DNA of 64,000 bases. It comes from Ceratopteris richardii. Taxonomy: Eukaryota; Streptophyta; Polypodiopsida; Polypodiales; Pteridaceae. This document shows, piece by piece, positions 12,524 to 22,522 of this stretch; the first letter of the stretch is position 1; the number at the start of each line of letters is the position of its first letter. Location of the stretch: positions 91,526,807 to 91,590,806 of the forward strand of contig CM035438.1 of the NCBI GenBank assembly GCA_020310875.1, read 5' to 3'. Position numbers and translations under genes: made by a program. The notes under the pieces were generated by a model, which worked only from the letters and a program-made list of their open reading frames with translations, searched no databases and was not told where the DNA came from.

Positions 12524-13746
12524 CTACCCAACGAAAATACATTTTATTGCTTTATCATCCAATTTCCTGCATTTGCATTCAAGCACTAATGCATATGCCA
12601 GATAACCAAAAACATGTAGCTGAGCAACAGATGGCTTGCGACCATTCCAAGTCTCATATGAAGTGATAGACTGCAATGCTTTAGTGGGACACCTGTTAAG
12701 TACATATGCTGCACAAATAATAGCCTCAAGCCAGAAACTATGTGGTAAAGCCTGACTCTTGACCATACACCTCGCCATCTCCGTGAGTGACCCGTTCTTC
12801 CGTTCACCAAATCCATTCTGTTGAGGTGTATACATCACTTTACACTGATGTTTTATCCCATGTTCAACAAAAAATGCATTAAAATATGAAGACATATATT
12901 CCCCCCCTCGATCAGAATGGAGGGTGCCCATTTTACATGCGAATAGGTTTTCAACGAAAACCAAAAACTATTCGATGCACATAAACACTTCGGACTTTGC
13001 TTTCAATAGATATACCCATGCATGCCTGGAAAAACCATCAATGAAAGTCATGAAGTAAAGATAGTTTCCAAAAGAGGGTGTTTGCATAGGACCACAGACA
13101 TCAATGTGAACAAGCTGCAATTTTTGAGTAGCTCGAACTGAACCATCTTTTGGAACGAGGAACGCTGCATTTTGCCCAAAATATAGCCTTCATAGACATG
13201 TTTATGAATGCCTCAACTTTGGGCAGAGAGGACACCATTTTCGTATTTCTACAGGCATATGAAACTAGCAAAATTCAGATGACCAAAGCGTGCATGCCAA
13301 AGCTTTGCATTTGACATAGCCTGAGAATCATGTATTGCACATGCTGAATCATTTACAGATTTTTCATAGTCTTTGAGCTTATATTGACCATGACATAAAA
13401 TGCTAGAAGCAATAATGATATCACCATTTGACAGATCATGAACTATATATCTGTCATCAACAAATTTCACAACCAAGCCAATCTTGGCTAAAGTTGAAAT
13501 TGATAAGAGATTCTTCTTGATCCGTGGCACAAATAAAGCATCCGACAATGTAAAAGAACTACCATTACTAGTAGTGAAAATGATCTTACCAACTCCCATG
13601 ACAAGATAAGAGGAGTTGTTGGCGCATGTGATAGTATTCCCTATAGGGGTAGGCTTGAGTAAAGTGAAGAAACTGTGCTGCGAGGTAATATGTTTGGTTG
13701 CCCCACTATCAGATACGAAATATCTGAGTCTACTACAAACATACAC
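12524..13746 (-). pseudogene. Copia protease and integrase, broken
   Basis: Protease comes first (13746-13500) with FVSDSGATKHITSQ, in which DSG is the aspartic-protease active site. The pre-integrase zinc region has KLWHARFGHLNF near 13290. The integrase core shows HSDRGGEYMS and PQQNGFGERKNGSLTEMAR, giving the second Asp and the Glu of the D,D-35-E triad. The Glu survives although neighbouring residues have changed. The first Asp region (about 13200-13000) lies in a broken stretch. The protein would cut the polyprotein and insert the DNA copy. Stops and frameshifts prevent a complete product. Confidence 0.9.
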
Positions 13747-13752
13747 TATTAA

Positions 13753-14064
13753 TCAGAAGATGGGTCTATAACTGCAAACAGTGGTAAATGCCCATTCTTC
13801 ATTCTGCATAAGATTAGGAGACTCTGTTTTGGGTGTAGAGGCCTCTGCAATAAACATTCCAGCCTCTTTCTTCCTTACCTCTTTAGCAGCCAGTTTTGAA
13901 AAACTCTTTATGACATGATCATTTCCTTTACAATATTTGCAGAACAATTTTTGCTTTTCCGTTTTCTTCTCATCTCTATGATCCTTCTTTGATTGTGTAG
14001 AATTAGTAGATTTATGCTTACTAGTAGAAGAGCTCCATTTACTTTTGCCTTTTTGACTAGCCAA
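13753..14064 (-). pseudogene. Copia gag C-terminus with damaged zinc knuckle
   Basis: About 100 codons of the gag C-terminus remain. A Ser/Lys-rich linker (GKSKWSSSTSKHKS) is followed by the knuckle region FCKYCKGNDHVIKSF. The CX2CX4H part is intact, but the final Cys has become Phe or Ser, so nucleic-acid binding is probably lost. The upstream gag domain present in copies 2 and 4 is absent here. Confidence 0.85.
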
Positions 14065-14396
14065 GAAAGCTTGATCTGCAACACACGTAATGGACCTGTT
14101 CTGCCTAGACTGATCTTCCTACAATAGAACAGAGACTAACTCCTCAAATGTTAAGGAATTTGGATTGCCTGTATATATCTTTGGCACAAAATGATGAAAT
14201 TGCCTACACAAGCAGCACGATAGTTAATTTCAAGGCTAAAATGAGCTCAGATCATGATTTCGACCCCACAAAACAAGGTCTTTTTAATTTCTTATCACCT
14301 TGAGTATGCTCACCAATTTTCATGCGATTCTGAGACTGTGACTAGAGGGGTGTCGATGATGCCCTGGACGAAGTGGTGACCTGCTCTGATACCAAT

Positions 14397-14627
14397 TGTT
14401 GGAGTTAGAGGTCTACGGAAGCATGCGAACATCACAAGGAAGAAGAGGAAGCTTGGATCACAACACACAATATTGAATGTATTACCACTAGAATGTGCAA
14501 AGATAAGTGAAGTGTTAGGGCTATAGGCATATATACAAGCCGTGGGAGAAAAACCTCCTAAAGAAGGAAATGTGTGCCTCGACGGTCCTACTGTGTTCAC
14601 ACACATCAATACCTAAATATATCAACA
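14397..14627 (-). repeat. 5' LTR of copia copy 1
   Basis: A 231-bp LTR, partner of 10297-10526. On the coding strand it is followed by AT and then the primer site TGGTATCAGAGC at 14394-14383. Confidence 0.93.
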
Positions 14628-14632
14628 CATAT

Positions 14633-14665
14633 GTAAGTAAGTATGAAATTTTTTCAATAAGTATC

Positions 14666-14699
<34 letters not shown>

Positions 14700-15000
14700 T
14701 GTATGTGTGTGTGTGTATGTATGTATTTCTCTACGTTTGTATGTAAGTAAGAAAGTAAGTAAGTAAATAAGTATGTACGTATGTATGTATGTATGTATGT
14801 ATGTATGTATGTATGTATGTATGTATGTATGTATGTATGTATGTATGTATGTATGTATGTATGTATGTATGTATATGTATGTCTGTATGTATGTATATTG
14901 TATGTATGTATGTATTTATATGTATGTATGTATGCAAGTAAGTAAGTAAGTAAGTAAGTATGTATGTATTTATTTACATATGTATGTATGTATGTATGTA

Positions 15001-15060
<60 letters not shown>

Positions 15061-15195
15061 TGTTTGTATATAGTATGTACGTACGACATATGTATGTATG
15101 TATGTATGTATGTATGCAAGTATGTACATATGTATCTATGTATGTATTTACGTATTTATGTATGTATGTGTGTGTATGTATGTATGTATGCACAA
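14633..15195. repeat. ATGT/GTAA microsatellite array, right half
   Basis: ATGT and AAGT tetranucleotide words continue the array seen at 9100-10291. A homogeneous AAGT (TAAG) block spans 15001-15060. The copia element separates the two halves, and the CATAT duplication marks where the original array was split. Confidence 0.97.
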
Positions 15196-15986
15196 ACCTA
15201 AAGTAATCACTACATCAAATTTAAGATATGTACATAGGCCATTAGGGGAAAAAATGAGCCCTACATGGGCCTTGTAAGGATCCCTAATTTTTAGGGATTG
15301 ATCCTAATTCTATTCTTGTTTAAGGGGACAAAGTGCATTTAATAGGGCACTTTTTGGTAGACTAGCGTAGGCTTATTTTTAGGGTTTACTAGTCTTCTCT
15401 CTTTCTTCTTCTAGAGTAGGCTTATTTTTAGGGTTTACTAGCTTTATATGTTAGAAGTCACTTTTTCTTACTCATTTTTTAAAGTTTCTTTTAGAAAAAG
15501 TGGAATTTCCAAACTCCCTCCAAAAGTAAGTGCCACATCATCAAATCTGTAAATATGCTTCCTCCAAAAAAATGAATTTTTTTCAAATTCATCACTTCAA
15601 GCCATAGATAGTGGAAAAACACACTTTGACCCATCCACATACAAGAAAACACATTTTCTCTACAAAACACATGCTTTAGAGTCCCTCCAACTAGTTTTCC
15701 ACTTTGTTTTTTATATTTTAAGTCATCAGAAAAGATGGTGTTGACACCTATTATAGAACTCACACTACGACGTCCTCATATATCAAGAAGTATCCATGTT
15801 TGTGTGCCTAGAGAGTTTGCTCCAAATACATAGTGCAACAATGATGTGGACTCTCATAATAAACGTTGTGCAACTGGAGAAAAGAGTATTGATCTTTGGA
15901 ATCATGGTTCACTATATCCTAGTGATCTAATGTCTTCTCGCCATCCAACATTCCATAACCTCTCAACTTTACTTTAGTTCATTGGT
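15196..15986. other. No supported gene; short direct repeat with telomere-like motif
   Basis: The words GTAGGCTTATTTTTAGGGTT followed by TACTAG occur twice (about 15367-15392 and 15416-15441), 49 bases apart. Each contains TTTAGGG plus TTTA, matching the plant telomere unit and telo-box promoter element, but two copies prove nothing. The minus-strand 90-codon frame at 15491-15763 has no family features. Confidence 0.5.
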
Positions 15987-17800
15987 GTGGGTGAAGCTCA
16001 ACTATTAGGTTATTGCAAGCGATTATCTACACATTCACATGTTATTGCTAAGTATTGCTTCCAACAATATCAAGTCCATCATTTGAGGCTAGTCACTTTA
16101 GAAATCACAATCATATCTTTACAAGAACAACTTGAAGAGTTTGAAAAGGATATGGAAGCAAAGGAAAACACAACTGCAAAGTTAAATGCCAATCTCTAGC
16201 AGCTGATATAGACTCCAATTGGTATGAGATATAGGAAAAGAGCATTATCATTCTTTTAAGCTCTTTCAATTGTGGTGGAACATGCAAAAGGCATATTTAT
16301 GCAACAAGGTGAGTATTTTTTTCTTCTATTGGATTTGATGAAGGTTTGAAATTGAATCTTTCATTATGTAGGTCGTCTATTCCAAAAATAAGTGCTTCAT
16401 CAACAACAGAAGAATGGTTCATGATGATGAATAGTTGCATAAATAGTAAACAAATCACTGCTGTTATAAACACACCCATAGGAAGGTGCATTAAAGTTGT
16501 TGTTCAAGCTGAGTTCTCAGAGAAGTTAAAAGACCTTATCAAAGTAAAATATGTACATGCAATATATGATGAAGCAAAATGGGTATATTGCAATGTACAA
16601 CCTTCTCAAGCAAGCCTTACAAACACAAGTTATTTCTCAAAATATTTCTCCTGACCCATATAAAGTGTCTATCGGGAAAAAGACTTCTAATGAGGATGTG
16701 GCTCATACTTTTGGAAAATTTTTATTTATAGAACACAATATGCCTACCTCTATTTATAATCCAAATATTTCCAAGGAGCAATTGAAGATCTTATCTACAA
16801 AAGGATTTACTTACACTAAATTCCACACTATATTTGTGGACCTTCATAAGCTTCAACAAGCAATGGTTCACTTTTATATTCAACAATCAAAGGTACCCCT
16901 ACCAAAAAGCATATGGTCTTAAAGTTTTATTGCATTCAAGTGTTAAATAAGGTAATGTTTCCTCTTTTGTGCAGATTGTAATGTAAAGTTAAAGTTCATA
17001 CTAAATCTTGATGAATGACAAAATATGAAGGATCGATGGCTAGAAAGGCTGAGTATGACACTAATGAATGAAGTTATGGACCATGCAATGCATGATAAAA
17101 TTTTAGGATCCACTTCCCATTTGACTTATAATGTCCAATCAGAGAGAGATACTTGGTGGTTAGGTGCTATACAAATTCTCAAAGAAACAAAAAATGTTAT
17201 TTCATGGACTTTTACTAGGACTCCATGGATTACAGAAGTAATTTCTTCTCAAATCATGGGAAAAACCTTTCTATAGATGATATAAGTGATTTGTTTGTAG
17301 AATGGCATTTGGATGGACACATTAAAAGTGTAAAATACATGCTAGGCTATAAACAAGGTGCATCTACCTCTATCCTTGCCTATATTGTACACAAGGACAG
17401 AGAGTTGATGACCCTGAAGAGACTGATGACACAAACTCATGGAATAGTAGGGAATTTGAGATATCTCTTTTGAGGTGTCCAATTTTAGAAGAACCAAATC
17501 ATGAGAAAAACACCAATGATTGGAACCCCATTATTCCATTTGCATTGGTCAATGTTCAGTTTTGTACTTTGCACATATTCATGAGGATGTTTGATAGGCT
17601 TTTGAAGCTCCATGTTGAATATGCACTTTCAATGAAACCATTAGAGAGGTCTACAATAGTAATTCAAAAAATAGAAGATCTTCTTAATTCTATTGGTTGT
17701 CATGGTAACCATGTATCTTTAGTTGTTAAGAAGTATGATGAGTCTCAAGGGACTTTACAAAAAGTTTCAATGATTGGGAAGAAGTAAAGATGTTTCTTTA
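15987..17800 (+). pseudogene. Decayed protein-coding region of unknown family
   Basis: Successive open stretches on the plus strand look like parts of one former protein. They are 15987-16199 (coiled-coil-like SLQEQLEEFEKDMEAKENTT), 16346-16654 (EEWFMMMNSCINSKQ, then VINTPIGRCIKVVVQAEFSE), 16551-16922 (VAHTFGKFLFIEHNMPTS), 17025-17276, 17225-17473 (FVEWHLDGHIKSVKYMLGYK) and 17470-17787 (FCTLHIFMRMFDRLLKLHVE, then EDLLNSIGCHGNHVSL). A GTGAGT to TATGTAG interval at 16307-16372 looks like an intron, although its reading is also partly open. I do not recognise the family. It has no zinc-knuckle, polymerase or integrase motif, so it is not obviously a retroelement. The copia 5' LTR begins 130 bp downstream. 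It could be a decayed host gene or an unknown mobile-element protein. Confidence 0.45.
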
Positions 17801-17929
17801 AAAGAGATGTGAATAGTCAAGATGATGGAAAATGGGAGCTTTGGAAAGACCTATGTTTGATTACGATAGACAATGATAGTTAGGTTGATCTCATTAACAA
17901 GCAAAAGAAGGTTTGGTCATCCTTAGATC

Positions 17930-18159
17930 TGTTTATATATTTAGGTAGTGATGTGTGTGAACACTCTAGGACCGCCGGGGCACTTTTTTCCCTCTTTAGG
18001 AGGTTTTTTTCCCCCGGCTTGTATATACGCGTATTGCCCTAATGGGCTACTTATCTTTGTACATTCTCTAGTAATACATTCAGTCTTGTGTGTTTTGCTC
18101 CAAGCTTCTTCTTCTTCCTTGTGTTGTTCGCGTGCTTTCGCAGACGTCTAACTCCAACA
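17930..18159 (+). repeat. 5' LTR of copia copy 2
   Basis: A 230-bp LTR beginning TGTTTATATATTTAGGTAGT and ending AACTCCAACA, followed directly by the primer site. It should hold the promoter. No 3' partner remains. Confidence 0.93.
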
Positions 18160-18161
18160 AT

Positions 18162-18173
18162 TGGTATCAGAGC
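18162..18173 (+). promoter_or_regulatory. Primer-binding site for initiator-Met tRNA
   Basis: TGGTATCAGAGC lies two bases after the LTR end. It is the standard plant copia primer site complementary to the 3' end of initiator-Met tRNA, which primes minus-strand synthesis. Confidence 0.93.
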
Positions 18174-18502
18174 AGGTCGTCGCTTCATCTAGGGCACCGT
18201 CGACGCAGTCTCAGATTCACATGAATTTTGGTGAGCATACTCAGGTTGTTTCCAAGATCAAAACAGCTTCGCTATGTGGTGCCGAAATCACGATCTGAGC
18301 TCGTTTCAGCCTCCGAACGCACTATCGTAGCGCTTGTGCAGGCTATTTCGTCCTTTTGTGCCAAAGGTATATACCAGTTTCTGTTCGCCAGATTAAGCGT
18401 CTCGAAGTCTGCTACAGGTCTAGTAGAACTCATCTGGGTAGTTCCGTTCAACTTTTTGAGATACAGTCAATTTTTTGCATCAAGGTATTTTAGTCATCGG
18501 CC

Positions 18503-19448
18503 ATGGCTGAAAGCAGTGATGTATTCTGTATGTTGGCTGTTGAGGATAAGTTGGATGGTAACAACTACCCATTATGGGCTTATATGATGCGACATGTATT
18601 GGTTGCAAAAGGACTGTGGAACATTGTGCAGGGTGTTGAAAGACGTCCTGTTACACCTACGACTACAGGTACTACAAATACAGGTGCTGGAGGTGCTGGA
18701 GCTGATGAAGATGGTGTCGAAGATGATATTGTGCAAATTCCTGTTCGTGCTTCTGTTTCTGTTGCACCTACTGCAGAGTAGATTCGTTGGGATGGCAGAG
18801 ATGCCCAGGCACATGCATTGATAGCTTTGTCTGTCAAACGTGCCATTATTCCTCACAAACGCTCTTGCAGAACAGCTAGAGATGCTTGGGATACACTTAC
18901 CACATTGTACCAAGCTAGGAATGAGGCTCGTGTTGCTTATCTCCGAAAACAGTTGGAGAGTGAGCACATGAATGAAGGCAATTCTATGGACAATGTCCTA
19001 ACGAAGATCAAAGATTTGAAGGAACAGTTGATTTCTGCTGATGAGGTTATACTAGATAGCTCACTTGTGCAGACCGTTCTGAATGGTCTTCCTGACTCAT
19101 ATCAGAGTTTTGCTTCTACTCTTCGATTGATGATGAAAGGCAATCCGAATGCCTTATCATTTGAGGAGTTAGTCTCTGTTCTGTTGCAGGAAGATCAGTC
19201 AAGGCAGAACAGGTCCATTATGCGAGTTGTAGATCAAGCTTTCCTGGCTAGTTAGAAGGGCAAAGGAAAATGGAGCTCTTCTACTAGTAAGCAGAAATCA
19301 GCAAATGCTGCACATTCAAAGAACCAAGACAAAGATGAGAAAAAATCAGAAAAGCAGAAATTGTTTTGTAAGTACTCTAAGGCAATGATCATATCATAAA
19401 GAACTGTCCAAAACTGGCTGCTAAAGAGGCAAAGAAGAAAGAGGCTGG
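18503..19448 (+). pseudogene. Copia gag polyprotein region
   Basis: The start ATG at 18503 opens MAESSDVFCMLAVEDKLDGN then NYPLWAYMM, the typical copia gag beginning with its KLDGxNYxxW motif. An acidic Gly/Thr linker follows, then the gag UBN2-type core (DAWDTLTTLYQARNEARVAY, QLISADEVILDSSLVQTVLN). Stops at 18779 and 19253 each replace a codon that is Gln in copy 4. The zinc knuckle near 19365 is broken by a 1-2 base loss (FCKYSKAMI instead of FCKYCKGND). Gag would form the particle that packages element RNA. Confidence 0.9.
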
Positions 19449-19449
19449 A

Positions 19450-20784
19450 ATGGTTGTTGCAGAGGCCTCTACACCAAAAACAAAGTCTGCAAATCTTGTG
19501 CAGGAAGAAGAATGGGCGTTTACTACTATCTGTAGTTTTGACCCATCTTCTCATGATCAGTGCATGTCTGCAGTAGACTCAGATGTTTGGTACTTTGACA
19601 GTGGGGCGACCAAACATATTACCTCGCAGCGTAGTTTCTTCTCTTCACTCGAGCCTGCCCCTACAGGGAATACTGTTGCATGCGCCAACAACTCCTCTTA
19701 TCCTGTTATGGGAGTTGGTAAGATCATTTTGACTACTGCTGATGGTAGTTCTTTCACTTTGTCAGATGCTTTATTTGTGCCAGGGATCAAAAAGAATCTG
19801 TTATCAGTTTCTGCATTAGCCAAGATTGGCTTGGTTGTGAAATTTGTTGATGACAAGTGTACAATTCATGATCTCTCAAATGGCGATGTGATTATTACTT
19901 CTGGCATTTTATGTCGTGGGCTGTATAAGCTCATAGACTATGAAAGATCTGTGAATGATTCGGCATGTGCAGTTCAAGATTCACAAGCTATGTCAGATGC
20001 AAAGCTTTGGCATGCACGCTTTGGTCATCTGAATTTTGCTAGTTTGCTACGCCTACAGAAATCTGAAATGGTGTCCTCTTTGCCCAAACTTGAGGCACCT
20101 GGAAAACATGTTTGTGAAGGCTGTATTTTGGGCAAAATGCAGCGTTCTTCCTTTCCAAAAGATGGTTCAGTTTGGGCTACACAGAAATTGCAGCTTGTAC
20201 ATAGTGATGTCTGTGGTCCTATGCAGACACCCTCTTTTGGAAATTACCTTTACTTCGTGACTTTCATTGATGCTTTTTCCAGGCATGCATGGGTATATCC
20301 ACTCAAAGCAAAGTCCGAAGTGTTCATGTGCTTCAAACAGTTTTTGGTTTTGGCTGAAAATCTGTCAGGATGTAAAATGGGCACCCTCCGTTCCGATCGA
20401 GGGGGGGAATATATGTCTTCAGATTTTAATGCATTTCTGGCTGAACGTGGGATAAAACACCAGTGTACAGTGCCGTATACACCTCAACAGAATGGAGTTG
20501 CTGAACGGAAGAACAGGACTCTCATGGAGATGGCGAGGTGTATGGTCAAGAGTCAGGCTTTACCTCATAGTTTCTGGCTTGAGGCTGTCATGTGTGCAGC
20601 ATATGTACTGAACAGGTGTCCCACTAAAGCACTGCAGTCTATCACTCCATATGAGGCTTGGCATGACCGCAAGCCATATGTTGCTCATCTGCGTGTTTTT
20701 GGTTGTTTGGCATATGCATTAGTGCCTGAACAACATCGCAGAAAATTGGATGATAAAGCAGTTAAATGTATTTTTGTTGGATAG
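19450..20784 (+). CDS. Copia protease-integrase open frame (444 codons)
   Basis: This is the longest clean coding stretch in the window. It continues the polyprotein in frame after the damaged knuckle, so the apparent ATG is internal. Protease: VWYFDSGATKHITSQ with catalytic Asp at residue 50. The pre-integrase zinc region runs from HARFGHLNF (about 191-199) to CEGCILGK. The integrase core has its first Asp at residue 253 (HSDVCGPM), second Asp at 316 (RSDRGGEY) and Glu at 352 (NGVAERKN), an exact D,D-35-E spacing. The stop at 20782 (TAG) replaces the Tyr of FVGYSSESKG found in copy 4, so one substitution separates this frame from the downstream one. Active-site residues are kept, but the element cannot be complete. 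Confidence 0.93.
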   Translation: MVVAEASTPKTKSANLVQEEEWAFTTICSFDPSSHDQCMSAVDSDVWYFDSGATKHITSQRSFFSSLEPAPTGNTVACANNSSYPVMGVGKIILTTADGSSFTLSDALFVPGIKKNLLSVSALAKIGLVVKFVDDKCTIHDLSNGDVIITSGILCRGLYKLIDYERSVNDSACAVQDSQAMSDAKLWHARFGHLNFASLLRLQKSEMVSSLPKLEAPGKHVCEGCILGKMQRSSFPKDGSVWATQKLQLVHSDVCGPMQTPSFGNYLYFVTFIDAFSRHAWVYPLKAKSEVFMCFKQFLVLAENLSGCKMGTLRSDRGGEYMSSDFNAFLAERGIKHQCTVPYTPQQNGVAERKNRTLMEMARCMVKSQALPHSFWLEAVMCAAYVLNRCPTKALQSITPYEAWHDRKPYVAHLRVFGCLAYALVPEQHRRKLDDKAVKCIFVG

Positions 20785-21548
20785 AGTTCTGAAAGTAAAG
20801 GCTATCGCCTGTATCCACAGACTAAACGCATTCTGGTTAGCCGTGATGTTGTATTTGTGGAAGATGCTATTCAGCCATTGCTTTCATGTACTAAGGAGAC
20901 ATCTGTTAGCTCCAAAGACATGTATGATACTTTGATGCCTCTTTTTACAGGTGGACAGTCTAGTGCTGGTCCTAATGAGGCAACTTCTCAGCCTTTGCAG
21001 GTTTCATATGATGATGCAGATCATTCCATTTCTGATGCAGATTTACATGATGCACTTGCTGATGAGAGAGCTAATATTGAGCAGGCAAAAACTATGCCAA
21101 AATGGCTGGTGCAGACTTTGCGTGACAGCAAATTAGATGCACCTTTGTCATATCGTACTCGTTCAGGCTCTCATAGTGCCTCCTTTGCATCAGATTGCTA
21201 TGCTATGGCTGCATCTAGTCTCTGTGATGAGAATGAGCCTGTTTCTTTTGATGAAGCACAGAATTCAGAAAATTGGATGGCTGCTATGCAATCTGAATAT
21301 GATGCTATAATGAAGAATGGTACATGGTCTTTATGTGACTTCCCTCCTGGCAAGAAGGCCATTGGCACTAAGTGGGTATACAAGCTGAAGCGTAAACGTG
21401 ATGGTACAGTTGACAGGTATAAGGCTAGGCTTGTTGCAAAGGGTTATGCGCAGGAAAGAGGCATTGATTTTGATGAGACCTTTGCACCTACATGCCGTAT
21501 GACTACTGTTCGGAGCATTTGTGCACTTGCAGCCCATCATGGTTGGAA
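20785..21548 (+). pseudogene. Copia integrase C-terminus and start of reverse transcriptase
   Basis: The polyprotein continues after the 20782 stop with SSESKGYRLYPQTKR, a variable acidic linker, then WMAAMQSEYDAIMKNGTWSL, KAIGTKWVYKLKRK and YKARLVAKGYAQERGIDFDE. These are the opening blocks of copia reverse transcriptase. Family similarity ends at AAHHGW (21545). The next codons belong to other DNA, so the polymerase active site is gone. Confidence 0.93.
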
Positions 21549-21630
21549 AGTGAACATGACAAATCTTAAGTGAAAGTTTTCAAACAGAGAAGGCCTTATT
21601 CATTTTAGCCCCACTTTAGATCCTAAGAGA

Positions 21631-22522
21631 ATGGTAGGCATGAAACAGACTGCTAGGAAGGATCACGTCATCTACCCTAACCATGTGTAAGGTACTCAAT
21701 GCCTAGCATGAATGACACCCCAAAATAAGCTTCAAACCACAACCCACTCTTCTTGACACAACTCGAGTGAGGGCACACACTCCAGAATCACTCCATCATG
21801 GGGAAATGAAGATCCACAACATGAGAGAGGTGTAACACAAGAAATGCAACCTTGCCCTCCTACGTCTGATGATGAGCCCCCACCTAAGACAATATTCAAG
21901 TCAAGGCCCAAACAAAAAAGGTGGAGACAAATCATAATGGAGTTAGAGTCAAATTTTGACGAGTCCTTAGATGAAGAAAGTGTTAATGAGCCACCATGGA
22001 ATGAAACTAATATCCCAGTGAACCATTGAGTAAGACAAGGAGGCAAGACACTTCTTATAGGGAAAGGGAAAAGACCAATTGATGAAAAAAGAGAACAAAG
22101 TCAACATGCAAATAGGTGAGAGCATGTAAATGAAGAGGCAGGACCATCTAACCATGCTCTAAGAAAAAAAAAACTATCAACCATGTCATAGACCACAAAA
22201 ACCACAACCCAACATCCTCCAAATGCAAGAGTGCCACAAAGATGTAGAAAGAAAACTAGAGCCTTTGCGGAGATCACGTATTATTAAAATTTTTTGGAGC
22301 TTCTAATTCCGTGAAGGTCATATGCAAGAGTTGTGAAGTAAGAGCTCTTGCATCTGACTTCGTATTCAAGGTATAGCCATTGAGGCACTCCAAGAAGCTA
22401 TAGAGTCTTATCTAATATCAATGTGGAAAGACTCTAATCTTTTCGCTATTCATGCAAAGAGAGTGACAATACAACCTAAGGATATGCAGCTAGCTAAAAG
22501 TATTAGAGGAAATAAGCCTTAA
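21631..22522 (+). pseudogene. Decayed histone H3 family gene with an apparently very long N-terminal tail
   Basis: Histone H3 wraps nucleosomal DNA; variants mark centromeres or active chromatin. An ATG at 21631 opens MVGMKQTARK, close to the H3 start MARTKQTARK. Frame 1 then continues to about 22337 with scattered stops (21688, 21706, 22027 and others). It passes through an acidic, Pro-rich stretch and basic patches (KSRPKQKRWRQ). The fold begins RCRKKTRAFAEITYY, compare RYRPGTVALREIRKYQ, then LELLIP, SYARVV and, after a frame change, VRALASDF. From 22361 frame 2 reads [18 protein letters not shown] and then [20 protein letters not shown], ending RGNKP and TAA at 22520-22522. The match to the H3 core is unmistakable. 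The tail would be about 200 codons, against about 40 in canonical H3. CENH3-type variants have long divergent tails, and LLIP occurs in some, so a centromeric variant is possible. Intron sequence in the tail is the alternative. Frame changes near 22338 and 22361 make it a pseudogene. Confidence 0.82.

Larger units (their letters stand above)
10297..14627 (-). mobile_element. Ty1/copia element, copy 1, with both LTRs and a 5-bp duplication
   Basis: The element runs on the minus strand between two LTRs of about 230 bp (10297-10526 and 14397-14627). Both begin TGTTGATATATTTAGG and end CTCCAACA or CTCTAACA-like on the coding strand. The direct repeat CATAT flanks it at 10292-10296 and 14628-14632. 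The primer site TGGTATCAGAGC (14394-14383, initiator-Met tRNA) follows the 5' LTR, and a polypurine tract (CTTAGGGGGGATT) precedes the 3' LTR. Coding order is gag remnant, protease, integrase, reverse transcriptase, RNase H, the copia order. Most of gag is missing: only about 230 bp of poor sequence separate the primer site from the gag C-terminus. The LTRs differ at roughly one base in ten, so the insertion is old. All frames are broken. Confidence 0.95.
17930..21548 (+). mobile_element. Ty1/copia element, copy 2, truncated in reverse transcriptase
   Basis: The same family as copy 1 on the opposite strand. It has a 5' LTR (17930-18159), the primer site TGGTATCAGAGC (18162-18173), a leader, nearly complete gag, protease and integrase, and the first part of reverse transcriptase. 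Similarity to copy 4 stops sharply at 21548 (GGTTGGAA), inside reverse transcriptase. The catalytic YVDD, RNase H and 3' LTR are missing, so a deletion or recombination removed the rest. It is the best preserved gag-to-integrase copy in the window: few stops interrupt it (18779, 19253, 20782), and one frameshift near 19375. Confidence 0.95.

Noticed and set aside
18572..18967. Minus-strand frames opposite copia gag
   Set aside because: Shadows of the plus-strand gag; Ser/Thr/Cys-rich complement of coding sequence.
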